Positions 51,655 through 59,963 of a stretch of DNA of 64,000 nt are shown here, in pieces (position 1 is the stretch's first letter; each line of letters opens with the position of its first letter). The stretch is from CAXXOK01 sp963663285 (GTDB taxonomy: Bacteria; Bacillota; Clostridia; Christensenellales; Aristaeellaceae), in contig CAXXNI010000002.1 of assembly GCA_963663285.2 (NCBI GenBank), positions 2,108,001 to 2,172,000 of the forward strand. Direction: 5' to 3'. A program made the position numbers and the translations under genes. The notes under the pieces were generated by a model that saw only the letters and a program-made list of their open reading frames with translations, was not told the DNA's origin and made no database searches.

Positions 51655-52533
51655 ATGAGAAAGAATAAAAACAGCGCTTTTGATTTTGTCAACAGCGGCC
51701 TGCTGCTGCTGGTTGCGCTGGTATGCGTATACCCGTTTTTGTACGTGTTTTTCGTTTCCGCCAGCGACGGCACCTTTCTGGCGCTGGGCGAGGTAACGTT
51801 TTTACCCAAGGGTTTTCAGCTCAAGGCTTATTCCTACATCCTCACCATGCCGCGCATCAACGTGGGCACCGGCATGCTCAACTCGTTTTTTTACACCATC
51901 CTCGGTACGCTGGTCGGCGTAGTCGTCACCTTTGTTACGGCGTTTGTACTGTCCCGGCAGCGCTTTGTGCACCGGTATTGGATTATGTCGCTGTTCATCA
52001 TCACATGGGTGTTTGACGCAGGCATTATTCCCCAGTACATCATCTACAATAACTTCGGCTTTGTGGACAGCATTTGGGTTATGATTATTCCCGGCGCGAT
52101 CAACACACAGTTTTTGATTATCGCCAAGGCGTTTTTGGACGGTATCCCCAAGGAGCTGGAAGAAGCCGCTTTTGTGGACGGCGCCAACGACTACACCATC
52201 CTGTTCCGGATTTATATGCCGCTTGCCACCACAATACTGGCGACGCTTTCCGTGTTTTATGCCGTCAGCATTTGGAACCAATACCTGATTCCGCAGATTT
52301 ACTTAAAGAGCAACGAGCTGAAAACCATACAGCAGGTACTGAAAGACGTGGTTATTACTGATAATACCTCCGGCACGACATTTAAAAACGTAACCATCGA
52401 CGGCACGGTGCTGAACCAGCAAAACCTGAAGGCTACGGCTATTTTCATCGCCATGCTCCCAATCGTCTGCGTATACCCCATCGTGCAGAAATATTTCCGC
52501 AAAGGCATCCTGATCGGCTCAGTCAAGGGCTGA
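51655..52533 (+). CDS. Carbohydrate ABC transporter permease (LplC/YtcP type)
   Basis: A 292-aa CUT1 permease. The first helix is SGLLLLVALVCVYPFLYVFFVSAS; FLALGEVTFLPKGFQLKAYSYIL is the subgroup motif; FDAGIIPQYIIYNNFGFVDSIWVMIIPGAINTQFLIIAKAF, the EAA loop ELEEAAFVDGANDYTILFRIYMPL and the end PIVQKYFRKGILIGSVKG follow. It lies 17 bp after the LplB-like gene with AGGAGGG. It completes the importer; the ATPase is not encoded in the locus. Confidence 0.95.
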   Translation: MRKNKNSAFDFVNSGLLLLVALVCVYPFLYVFFVSASDGTFLALGEVTFLPKGFQLKAYSYILTMPRINVGTGMLNSFFYTILGTLVGVVVTFVTAFVLSRQRFVHRYWIMSLFIITWVFDAGIIPQYIIYNNFGFVDSIWVMIIPGAINTQFLIIAKAFLDGIPKELEEAAFVDGANDYTILFRIYMPLATTILATLSVFYAVSIWNQYLIPQIYLKSNELKTIQQVLKDVVITDNTSGTTFKNVTIDGTVLNQQNLKATAIFIAMLPIVCVYPIVQKYFRKGILIGSVKG

Positions 52534-52558
52534 TCACCAGTAAGAGAGGAGACCTTCC

Positions 52559-53725
52559 ATGCGAACCCTGATTGAACTGCCGGTTCTGGGAAACGAAGGA
52601 AAGCTATATCACAACAATCTGTTGAACACCGTGGAGGCGCTGATTCCCAACCCCTTCACCAGCTGCCACGCCGCCGATTTGCTGGAACTGCCTAACGGCG
52701 ATGTTCTGTGCTGCTGGTTTGCGGGCAGCGACGAGGGCAATGCGGATATCAGCATCGCGCTTTCGCGCCTCAACGCGGGCGAAAGTCAATGGACGACGCC
52801 CGTTATCATCTCCGACGATTCCACCCGTTCGGAGCAAAACCCCAGCCTTTTCCTTGCGCCCAACGGCGAAGTGTGGGTGATGTACACCGCGCAGACCGCG
52901 CGCACACCGGAAACGCCCGTGAATTTCAACCTGCAATACACCGCCGAAATCAGGCGGAAAATCTCCACCGATAACGGCTATACCTGGGGCAAGACCGAGG
53001 CGATGTTTACGCGCAGCGGCTCCTTCTGCCGCCAGAAGATACAGGTGCTTTCCAGCGGCCGCTGGATTTTCGGCAACTGGATCTGCTTCCCCGATAACAC
53101 CCGCAACGGCAGCGATATTACCGTGTTCCAGCTCAGCGACGATCAGGGTAAAACATGGCGTACAGTCGAAATGCCAAACAGCGCGGGACGCGTGCACGCA
53201 AATGTGCTGGAGTTTGCCCCCGGCAAGCTGGTATGCCTGCTGCGCAGCCGTTTTGCCGACAATGTTTACCGTTCCTTTTCCGAAGATAACGGCGAAACGT
53301 GGTCCGAGCCGGTACGCACCATTTTGCGCAATAACAACAGCAGCATCTCCGCCATCCAGCTGCAGAGCGGAGCGATCGGGCTGATCTATAACGACGTAAG
53401 CTTTAATACCGATACATCCCGTACGGTATGGCCCCGGCAGCGCTGCCCCGTAACCCTCGCCATCAGCGAGGACGGCGGCGTTACATGGCCGTGGCGGCGC
53501 GTGGTGGAGCCCGGCGAGGGCTTTGTAGGTCCGTGGAACGACGTGAACAACCGCCGCTACGAATACCCCGTGATGATGCAGGGCGCGGACGGCGCCATCC
53601 ACTGCGCATACAGCTGGGGCACGCGCAAGCAGGTAAAGTATGTGGTGGTTACCGAAGCGTGGATTCGCGGCGAAGAGCTGGTAAAGGGCGCGGAGGGCGA
53701 CGAAAGCATGCCCTGCGACCGGTAA
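52559..53725 (+). CDS. Sialidase-fold (BNR repeat) glycosidase-like protein, cytoplasmic
   Basis: A 388-aa six-bladed propeller protein of the BNR_2 exo-sialidase-like family. Four Asp boxes of the form SxDxGxTW are visible: STDNGYTW, SDDQGKTW, SEDNGETW and SEDGGVTW. Other family features are HAADLLELPNGDVLCCWFAGSDEG near the start and RSEQNPSLFLAPNGEVWVMYTAQ. No FRIP motif typical of true sialidases is evident, nor a signal peptide. This family includes enzymes acting on glycosides other than sialic acid. It is the last gene of the acid-sugar/ABC operon (25 bp after the permease, GAGAGGAG before the ATG) and would hydrolyse the imported glycoside. The substrate is not known. Confidence 0.85.
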   Translation: MRTLIELPVLGNEGKLYHNNLLNTVEALIPNPFTSCHAADLLELPNGDVLCCWFAGSDEGNADISIALSRLNAGESQWTTPVIISDDSTRSEQNPSLFLAPNGEVWVMYTAQTARTPETPVNFNLQYTAEIRRKISTDNGYTWGKTEAMFTRSGSFCRQKIQVLSSGRWIFGNWICFPDNTRNGSDITVFQLSDDQGKTWRTVEMPNSAGRVHANVLEFAPGKLVCLLRSRFADNVYRSFSEDNGETWSEPVRTILRNNNSSISAIQLQSGAIGLIYNDVSFNTDTSRTVWPRQRCPVTLAISEDGGVTWPWRRVVEPGEGFVGPWNDVNNRRYEYPVMMQGADGAIHCAYSWGTRKQVKYVVVTEAWIRGEELVKGAEGDESMPCDR

Positions 53726-53830
53726 GTCAGCCAAGGCTTCACCGTTTCTCCAGTCTGCCAGCATAAATGCCATGCCGCCTTATCATCGCGGCAAAGACAA
53801 GTGATTTACTTGGCAACGCAATTGTAATTC

Positions 53831-53866
53831 AGCGCCCCGCTTTCTTGCGAAAGCGGGGCGCTTTAC
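53831..53866 (+). terminator. Terminator after the BNR gene
   Basis: A perfect 13-bp stem (53831-53843 with 53850-53862) with a 6-nt loop, ending in TTTACT; the 3' end of the acid-sugar/ABC operon. Confidence 0.82.
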
Positions 53867-54291
53867 TATGCCGCAAAGCGGTTGCCTTTTACTTTGTAAG
53901 TCGCTAAGGGTATGGGGGTATCGTGTAAAGTACCAGTTGTCCGGCAACCATACGCGATGTTCTCCAAAGCAGCAAGTATTGCAACCCAATAAACTCACAA
54001 GTAACTCCTGACCCCGCAGACAGCGTTCCCCCTGTTTTACCAAAATAGCCACAGGCTTCTTAAGCGTCCACCTGTCAGGTGCCCTTCCCCACGCTATTTA
54101 ACATATCTTAGGCATAGCTGCACGGTTTCTTTGCCGCCCTGTGCGATACCTATACGCGGGCAGGAAACCGCTATTGGACAGAGAAACAGATAAGCAATCC
54201 CTATGTTCCGCAAACGATATGCGCGGCAGGTGCCCCGTTTATCCCGCTCCCCTGTTCCCACCCTGTACAACATGGAAAGGCGGTGTATCCG
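53867..54291. other. Intergenic region before the Nudix gene
   Basis: About 425 bases of lower coding quality. I see no gene with a ribosome binding site, no tRNA and no clear promoter. Confidence 0.45.
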
Positions 54292-54918
54292 TTGACGCCG
54301 GAAAATGAGCTGGATGCTTTGGTGCAGCTGGCGATGGAGCTGCAATCCATCGCCCAAAACGGCCTCACCTATACCAAAGACCCCTACGACAAGGAGCGCT
54401 TTGCACGCGTGCGGGACATCTCCGCGCAGATCATGAGCCGTAAAACGGGGCTTCCCATTGCGCAGGTCAAGGATGTTTTTTGCAACGAAACCGGCTACCA
54501 GACCCCGAAAATCGAAACGCGGGGCGTGGTGTTTGCAGACGATCAAATATTACTTGTCAAAGAACGTGGCTTATGGGCGCTGCCCGGCGGCTGGATTGAT
54601 TACAACGAATCCGTCGCGTCCAACACCGTGAAAGAAGTGAAGGAAGAAGCCGGGCTGGATGTGACGCCGGTGAAAATCATCGCGCTGCAGGACCGCAACA
54701 AGCATAACCACCCCCAATACGCCTACGGTATTTGCAAGGTGTTCGTGCTGTGCCGGGTGCTGGGCGGCAGCTTTCAGCCCAACATCGAAACTACCGCGAG
54801 CGGCTACTTTGCGCTTAACGCGCTGCCGGAGCTGGACGCGCACAAAACCACGCGCGAGCAGGTGGAGATGTGCTTTGCCGCTTATCAAAGCCCAAGCTGG
54901 GAAACCATGTTCGATTAG
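54292..54918 (+). CDS. Nudix hydrolase with N-terminal Nudix_N domain
   Basis: A 208-aa protein (TTG start at 54292; a GTG nine bases upstream is possible but only 2 bases from the AAAGG site). The N-terminal 60 residues (LDALVQLAMELQSIAQNGLTYTKDPYDKERFARVRDIS) match the Nudix_N domain found in ADP-ribose or dinucleotide hydrolases of Firmicutes. The Nudix box is GGWIDYNESVASNTVKEVKEEAGL, which has Lys in place of the usual Arg before the catalytic Glu series; EExG is intact. It probably cleaves a nucleoside diphosphate derivative. It stands alone, upstream of the trp operon but separated from it by that operon's own promoter and T-box. Confidence 0.87.
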   Translation: MTPENELDALVQLAMELQSIAQNGLTYTKDPYDKERFARVRDISAQIMSRKTGLPIAQVKDVFCNETGYQTPKIETRGVVFADDQILLVKERGLWALPGGWIDYNESVASNTVKEVKEEAGLDVTPVKIIALQDRNKHNHPQYAYGICKVFVLCRVLGGSFQPNIETTASGYFALNALPELDAHKTTREQVEMCFAAYQSPSWETMFD

Positions 54919-55063
54919 CCAAGCCGCTTGGGGAAGGGCACGCAAACGCCTTTGCGCCACCGGTAACAGGGGTCCTTTTCCCGTCTCCCGAATAAGCATA
55001 ATCAAACCGGACAGGCCCTTAACACACTCAACATGGCTTTTACGGTATCTTTTGGAAAAAGAG

Positions 55064-55092
55064 TTGACAGCCTTGCCGTTGTATGATACGCT
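55064..55092 (+). promoter_or_regulatory. trp: Promoter of the trp operon
   Basis: -35 TTGACA (55064-55069), 17-bp spacer, -10-like TACGCT (55087-55092). It places the transcription start near 55099, just before the T-box leader. Confidence 0.65.
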
Positions 55093-55099
55093 GTATCCA

Positions 55100-55373
55100 A
55101 TTTCATAGCAAACCGCTGAAGCGGAGATAACGGTGATTATGCTCTTCCAGAGAGCCCGGGTGCTGAGAATCGGGCAGAAAACAGATCATCAAATGGACCG
55201 CTGAGGGCGTGGGGAAAGGCTTTTGCCGAGTATTCCACGACGTGTGGGCATACGTCAGTTGCCGGGGATATGTTGGTATCCCGCAAAGAGCACGATAGTT
55301 CTATCGTGAATCAGGGTGGCACCGCGAGTTTTACAGCTCGTCCTTGACAGTATTGTCAGGGGCGGGCTTTTTT
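55100..55373 (+). ncRNA. Tryptophan-specific T-box riboswitch
   Basis: A cis-acting leader that binds uncharged tRNA-Trp and lets transcription proceed. The canonical T-box AGGGTGGCACCGCG is at 55313-55326. Stem I can be traced: AGCGG (55120-55124) pairs with CCGCT (55198-55202), and GGTGAT (55132-55137) pairs with ATCATC (55185-55190), leaving a specifier loop whose 3' strand AAATGGA (55191-55197) displays TGG, the Trp codon, at 55194-55196. The apical GGGTGCTGAGA region is at about 55158-55168, and a stem III hairpin is at 55291-55308. The terminator is a 14-bp stem (55336-55349 with 55354-55367) followed by T6. In the presence of uncharged tRNA the T-box pairs to form the antiterminator. 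The gene order downstream confirms Trp. Confidence 0.96.
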
Positions 55374-55499
55374 GGTTCCCTCCGCCTCTGCAGGCTGACA
55401 GCCTTATGGAATCAGCGTCTACGCACCAACAAGCGCCGCGCATAACGTTTCCCAAAGCTGTCAGCAAACCCATTTGGAACAGAAAGGCGTGATCCACCC

Positions 55500-56987
55500 A
55501 TGGCAAGGCCATCCCTCAGCGAAGCCAAAAAACTGGCGCAAACCGGCAGCTATACCATCCTGCCGATGAGCTGCGAACTTTATTCCGATTCCGTCACCGC
55601 CATACAGGCGCTTCGGCGGCTGAAAAACGTAAGCTCCCACAGCTATCTGCTGGAGAGCGTGGAAAATCAGGAAAAGTGGGGCCGCTATACATTCCTCGGG
55701 TACGACCCGCGGCTGGCGCTTACGTGTACGCGCGGCAAAGCGACCCTGACCACGGGGGCGTCGGTGGTGGAAACAGCGGAAAACCCAAGCGCCCTCATCC
55801 GCCGGGTGCTGAAGGATTACCGCAGCCCGCGCCTTTCGTACCTGCCGCCCTTTACCGGCGGGTTGGTGGGCTATTTCGCCTATGATTATATCCAATACGC
55901 CGAACCGACCCTTGTGCTGGATGCGGAAGATCAGGAAAATTTTAAGGACGTCGACCTGATGCTGTTTGACCGGGTAATCGCCTTTGATAACTACCGCAAC
56001 AAAATCATCCTGATCGTGAACGTGAAGTGCGAAAACCTCGAAACCGAGTACCGGCGCGGCGAAATGGAACTGGACAATATGCGGCGGCTGATTCTCTCCG
56101 GCGCGCCGTGCGCGGACAAGCCAGGTAAACTTCGCTCCCCCGTGCGCACCCTGTTTGACAAGGACGGCTATTGCGATATGGTGCGCAAGGCCAAGCAATA
56201 TATTTACGAGGGCGATATTTTTCAGGTGGTGCTGTCCAACCGGCTGGAAGCTGATTTTGAAGGGAGTCTTTTGGATACCTACCGCGTGCTGCGTACGACC
56301 AACCCTTCGCCTTATATGTTCTATTTCTCCAGCAACGACCTTGAAATTGCCGGAGCTTCGCCGGAAACACTGGTGAAGCTGGAAAACGGCGAGCTACACA
56401 CCTTCCCGCTGGCCGGCACCCGACCGCGCGGCGAAACGGACGAGGAAGATATACGGCTGGAAAAAGAACTGCTTTCCGACCGCAAGGAGCTGGCCGAGCA
56501 TAACATGCTGGTGGATTTAGGCCGTAACGATCTGGGCAAGATCAGTAAGTTCGGCAGTGTGGAAGTGGAAAAATACCTGAGCATTGAGCGGTTTTCCCAC
56601 GTAATGCACATCGGCTCCACCGTGCGCGGGCAGCTACGTGAGGGTCAGGACGCGCTCAGCGCCGTGGAGGCGGTACTTCCCGCAGGCACACTTAGCGGCG
56701 CGCCTAAAATACGTGCCTGCGAAATCATCAACGAGCTGGAAAACAACAAGCGCGGCCTGTACGGCGGGGCCATCGGCTATATCGATTTTACCGGCAATCT
56801 GGATACGTGCATCGCCATCCGCATCGCGTTCACCAAAAACGGCAAGGTGTTCATACGCTCGGGCGCGGGCATCGTAGCCGACAGCGTGCCGGAAAGCGAG
56901 TATCAGGAATGCATCAACAAGGCCAAAGCCGTGGTGCGGGCGCTGGAAATTGCGCAGGAGGGAATCGACCATGATTGTGCTGATTGA
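55500..56987 (+). CDS. trpE: Anthranilate synthase component I
   Basis: A 495-aa chorismate-utilising enzyme that, with TrpG, makes anthranilate. The N-terminal regulatory domain has SYLLESVENQEKWGRYTFLG; the LLES motif (50-53) is the site of tryptophan feedback inhibition. The catalytic C-terminal half has YIYEGDIFQVVLSNR, NPSPYMFYF, EIAGASPETLVKLENGELHTFPLAGTRPRG, ELLSDRKELAEHNMLVDLGRNDLG, AVLPAGTLSGAPKIRACEIINELE and GYIDFTGNLDTCIAIR, all conserved. The first gene behind the T-box. Its 3' end overlaps trpG by 17 bases. Confidence 0.97.
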   Translation: MARPSLSEAKKLAQTGSYTILPMSCELYSDSVTAIQALRRLKNVSSHSYLLESVENQEKWGRYTFLGYDPRLALTCTRGKATLTTGASVVETAENPSALIRRVLKDYRSPRLSYLPPFTGGLVGYFAYDYIQYAEPTLVLDAEDQENFKDVDLMLFDRVIAFDNYRNKIILIVNVKCENLETEYRRGEMELDNMRRLILSGAPCADKPGKLRSPVRTLFDKDGYCDMVRKAKQYIYEGDIFQVVLSNRLEADFEGSLLDTYRVLRTTNPSPYMFYFSSNDLEIAGASPETLVKLENGELHTFPLAGTRPRGETDEEDIRLEKELLSDRKELAEHNMLVDLGRNDLGKISKFGSVEVEKYLSIERFSHVMHIGSTVRGQLREGQDALSAVEAVLPAGTLSGAPKIRACEIINELENNKRGLYGGAIGYIDFTGNLDTCIAIRIAFTKNGKVFIRSGAGIVADSVPESEYQECINKAKAVVRALEIAQEGIDHDCAD

Positions 56988-57537
56988 TAATTACGATAGC
57001 TTTTCCTACAACCTGTACCAGCTGGTCGGGATGCTCAACCCGGATATCCGCGTGGTGCGAAACGACGAGCTGACCGTTTCGCAAATTGCCGCGCTGCACC
57101 CAAGCCACGTCATCCTCTCCCCCGGGCCCGGCTACCCCAAGGACGCGGGCGTATGTGTGCAGGCTGCTAAAGAACTCGGTAAAACAACCCGGCTGCTGGG
57201 CGTTTGCCTGGGGCACCAATCCATCTGCGAGGCATTCGGGGCGACCGTAACCCACGCCAAGGAGCTGATGCACGGGCGGCAATCCCCCGTAACCCTCAAT
57301 GGAAATTGCCCGCTGTTTGCCAGGCTGCCGGGGCAGATACAGGCAGGGCGCTACCACTCGCTGGCTGCCCTGCGGGACACCCTGCCGGACGAACTGCAAG
57401 TGACCGCCGAAAGCGACGACGGCGAAGTGATGGCTGTGCAGCATACGAAGTACCCCATCTTCGGGCTGCAATTCCACCCGGAATCCATCCTCACGCCGGA
57501 GGGCGCACACATCATCAAAAATTTTCTGTCCGCATGA
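56971..57537 (+). CDS. trpG: Anthranilate synthase glutamine amidotransferase subunit
   Basis: A 188-aa class I glutamine amidotransferase supplying ammonia to TrpE. The DNYDSFSYNLYQLVG start, LSPGPGYPKDAG, catalytic Cys79 in LLGVCLGHQSI and the His-Glu pair in FGLQFHPESILT are intact. It is not fused to trpD as in enterics. GGAGGGA lies before its ATG inside trpE, giving translational coupling. The subunit could also be shared with aminodeoxychorismate synthase (PabA role), which is common in Firmicutes. Confidence 0.97.
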   Translation: MIVLIDNYDSFSYNLYQLVGMLNPDIRVVRNDELTVSQIAALHPSHVILSPGPGYPKDAGVCVQAAKELGKTTRLLGVCLGHQSICEAFGATVTHAKELMHGRQSPVTLNGNCPLFARLPGQIQAGRYHSLAALRDTLPDELQVTAESDDGEVMAVQHTKYPIFGLQFHPESILTPEGAHIIKNFLSA

Positions 57538-57550
57538 AAGGAGCCAGATT

Positions 57551-58573
57551 ATGATTAAGGAAGCCACCGCAAAATTAATGAGCCACAAAGATTTAACCTA
57601 TCAGGAAGCCAACGCCGTGATGGACGAAATCATGTCCGGCGAGCCTTCTCCGGTACAGATGGCGGCGTTTCTGGGGGCACTGGCCGCCAAGGGCGAAACC
57701 ATTGAAGAAATTACCGCCTGCGCCGTCGGTATGCGCGCGCACGCAAAACCCGTAACGCACAATATGGAACTGCTCGAAATTGTCGGCACCGGCGGCGACG
57801 GAGCACACAGCTTTAACATTTCCACCACATCCTCGCTGGTCATCGCAGCGTCCGGCATCAAGGTTGCCAAGCACGGCAACCGCGCGTCCTCCAGCCGCAG
57901 CGGTGCGGCGGACTGTCTGGAGGCGCTGGGCGTAAACATTAACCTGTCGCCTGCGCAGTGCGTGCAGCTGCTGCGCGATATCAACATCTGCTTCTTCTTC
58001 GCCCAGCAATACCACGCCTCCATGAAGCACGTCGCACCCGTACGCAGGGAAATGGGCGTGCGCACCGTGTTTAACCTGCTGGGGCCGCTCACCAACCCGG
58101 CCGCAGCCACGCTGCAGGTGCTGGGCGTATATGCCGAAGCGCTGGTGGAGCCGATGGCGCATGTGCTGGCCAACCTTGGAGTCACGCGCGGCATGGTGGT
58201 ATTCGGGCAGGATAAATTGGACGAAATTTCCCTGTCCGCCCCGACAACCGTTTGCGAGTTCAACGACGGGGTTTTCAACACTTATGTTATCAAGCCGGAG
58301 GATTTTGGGCTGCAGCGCTGCCGTAAGATGGATCTGGAAGGCGGCACGCCAGCCGAAAACGCCGCCATCACGCTGGAAATACTGGGCGGCGCCAAAGGCC
58401 CCCGGCGCGACGCGGTACTGCTGAACGCGGGCGCGGGGCTGTACATCGGCGGCAAGGCGGATACACTGGCAGGTGGCGTGGCTTTAGCCGCAGAACTGAT
58501 TGATAACGGAGCCGCCATGAAAAAGCTGCTGGACTTTATTGAACAATCCAATCGCCGGGAGGGCTGCGCGTGA
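57551..58573 (+). CDS. trpD: Anthranilate phosphoribosyltransferase
   Basis: A 340-aa enzyme joining anthranilate and PRPP. MDEIMSGEPSPVQMAAFLGALAAKGET at the N-terminus, the PRPP loop EIVGTGGDGAHSFNISTTSS, VAKHGNRASSSRSGAADCLEALGV, and FAQQYHASMKHVAPVRREMGVRTVFNLLGPLTNPA are all as expected. AAGGAG precedes the ATG, 13 bp after trpG. Its stop overlaps the trpC GTG start (GTGA). Confidence 0.97.
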   Translation: MIKEATAKLMSHKDLTYQEANAVMDEIMSGEPSPVQMAAFLGALAAKGETIEEITACAVGMRAHAKPVTHNMELLEIVGTGGDGAHSFNISTTSSLVIAASGIKVAKHGNRASSSRSGAADCLEALGVNINLSPAQCVQLLRDINICFFFAQQYHASMKHVAPVRREMGVRTVFNLLGPLTNPAAATLQVLGVYAEALVEPMAHVLANLGVTRGMVVFGQDKLDEISLSAPTTVCEFNDGVFNTYVIKPEDFGLQRCRKMDLEGGTPAENAAITLEILGGAKGPRRDAVLLNAGAGLYIGGKADTLAGGVALAAELIDNGAAMKKLLDFIEQSNRREGCA

Positions 58574-59352
58574 TACTGGACGAACTGGCCGCCTATGCCG
58601 CCGCGCGGGTGGCAAAAGCCAAAAAGAGCATTCCGCCCGAAGCCATGCGGCAGGCGGCGCTGGCACTGCCCAAAGGGGATTTTCGCTTTGAGCAGGCTTT
58701 GCAAACCGATAGTATGGCTCTGATTTGCGAAGTCAAAAAAGCCTCGCCCTCCAAGGGCGTTATTTCGCCGGATTTCCCCTATCTCTCCATCGCCAAAGCG
58801 TACGAGTCAGCAGGCGCGGATTGCATTTCCTGCCTTACGGAGCCGAAGTGGTTTCTTGGCTCCGATCAAATTTTTACCGACATTCGCACACAGGTAAGCC
58901 TGCCGATGCTGCGCAAGGATTTTACCGTAGATGAATACCAGCTTTACGAAGCCAAGCGCATGGGCGCGGACGCGGTACTGCTGATCTGCACACTGCTGCC
59001 GACGCGTACCATCGCCCGGTATCTCGAAATTTGCGATCAGCTGGGCATCAGCGCGCTGGTGGAAACGCACGACGAGGCGGAAATTCACTCCGCCGTCAGT
59101 GCCGGGGCAAGGGTGATCGGCGTTAACAACCGCAACCTGAAAAACTTTACCGTTGATTTTTCCAACGCCGCAAAGCTGCGCGCGCTGGTTCCCCCGTCGG
59201 CGGTGTTCGTAGCCGAATCCGGCGTGCAAACCCCGGCCGATGCCGCCGCCCTGCGCAAAGCAGGCGCGGATGCCGCGTTGATCGGCGAAGCGCTGATGCG
59301 CGCGGAAAATATCGGCTCTATGCTGGCTGCTTTTAAGGAGGCTGTCTCATGA
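58570..59352 (+). CDS. trpC: Indole-3-glycerol phosphate synthase
   Basis: A 260-aa TIM barrel. ALICEVKKASPSKGVIS (catalytic Lys), ISCLTEPKWFLGS, LPMLRKDFTVDEYQLYEAKRMGADAVLLI (second Lys and the acid), ALVETHDEAEIHSAV, IGVNNRNLKNF and VAESGVQTPADA are present. A GTG start overlaps trpD. The 4-base overlap with trpF (ATGA) continues the coupled array. It is a stand-alone enzyme, not fused to TrpF. Confidence 0.97.
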   Translation: MILDELAAYAAARVAKAKKSIPPEAMRQAALALPKGDFRFEQALQTDSMALICEVKKASPSKGVISPDFPYLSIAKAYESAGADCISCLTEPKWFLGSDQIFTDIRTQVSLPMLRKDFTVDEYQLYEAKRMGADAVLLICTLLPTRTIARYLEICDQLGISALVETHDEAEIHSAVSAGARVIGVNNRNLKNFTVDFSNAAKLRALVPPSAVFVAESGVQTPADAAALRKAGADAALIGEALMRAENIGSMLAAFKEAVS

Positions 59353-59963
59353 GTAAAACGAAAATCAAACTGTGCGGCCTGTTCCGCCTGGAGGATGCCG
59401 AGGCGGCAAACCTGCTTGCGCCGGACTATGCAGGCTTTGTGTTTTACGAAAAAAGCCGCCGCTATGTGGATACGGGGCTGGCAACGCAGATGCGCGCCAT
59501 CCTCTCGCCAACCATCCGCACGGTAGGCGTATTCGTCAACGCACCGCTGGCGGAGATTACCCAGCCGTACGAATACGGCATCATCTCCATTGCCCAACTG
59601 CACGGGCAGGAAGAACCCGCTTATATCGCCGCCCTGCGCGCGCTGGCTCCCGGGCTTACGATATGGCAGGCTTTTCAAATCAAAACCGCCGGCGATGCGC
59701 AAGCAGCCGCGGATAGCCCGGCGGATCTGGTGCTGCTGGACAGCGGCGCAGGCACAGGCCAAACCTTTGACTGGTCGCTGCTATCGGGCTTTCCGCGCCC
59801 CTACCTGCTGGCGGGCGGCCTGACCCCGGAAAACATACCGGACGCAATCGCGCAGCTGCACCCCTACGGGGTGGATATCAGCTCCGGCATAGAAACCGGC
59901 GGCCTCAAAGACCCGGTAAAAATGATGGCGGCAGTGCAAGCCGCAAGGAGGGTTACCCCATGA
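59349..59963 (+). CDS. trpF: Phosphoribosylanthranilate isomerase
   Basis: A 204-aa TIM barrel performing an Amadori rearrangement. KIKLCGLFRLEDAEAAN carries the catalytic Cys; DYAGFVFYEKSRRYVD, VGVFVNAPLAEI, ISIAQLHGQEE, LLDSGAGTGQTFDWSLL (catalytic Asp) and YLLAGGLTPENI follow, ending with VDISSGIETGGLKDPVKM. The first motif has LCGLFR where KICGLT is usual, a mild divergence. It overlaps both neighbours by four bases. Confidence 0.95.
   Translation: MSKTKIKLCGLFRLEDAEAANLLAPDYAGFVFYEKSRRYVDTGLATQMRAILSPTIRTVGVFVNAPLAEITQPYEYGIISIAQLHGQEEPAYIAALRALAPGLTIWQAFQIKTAGDAQAAADSPADLVLLDSGAGTGQTFDWSLLSGFPRPYLLAGGLTPENIPDAIAQLHPYGVDISSGIETGGLKDPVKMMAAVQAARRVTP

Noticed and set aside
47054..53725. 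Sialic acid (nan) operon
   Set aside because: An aldolase of the NanA superfamily and a BNR protein are present, but NanE, NanK and NagA/NagB are absent and the kinase/PdxA2 pair points to acid sugars.
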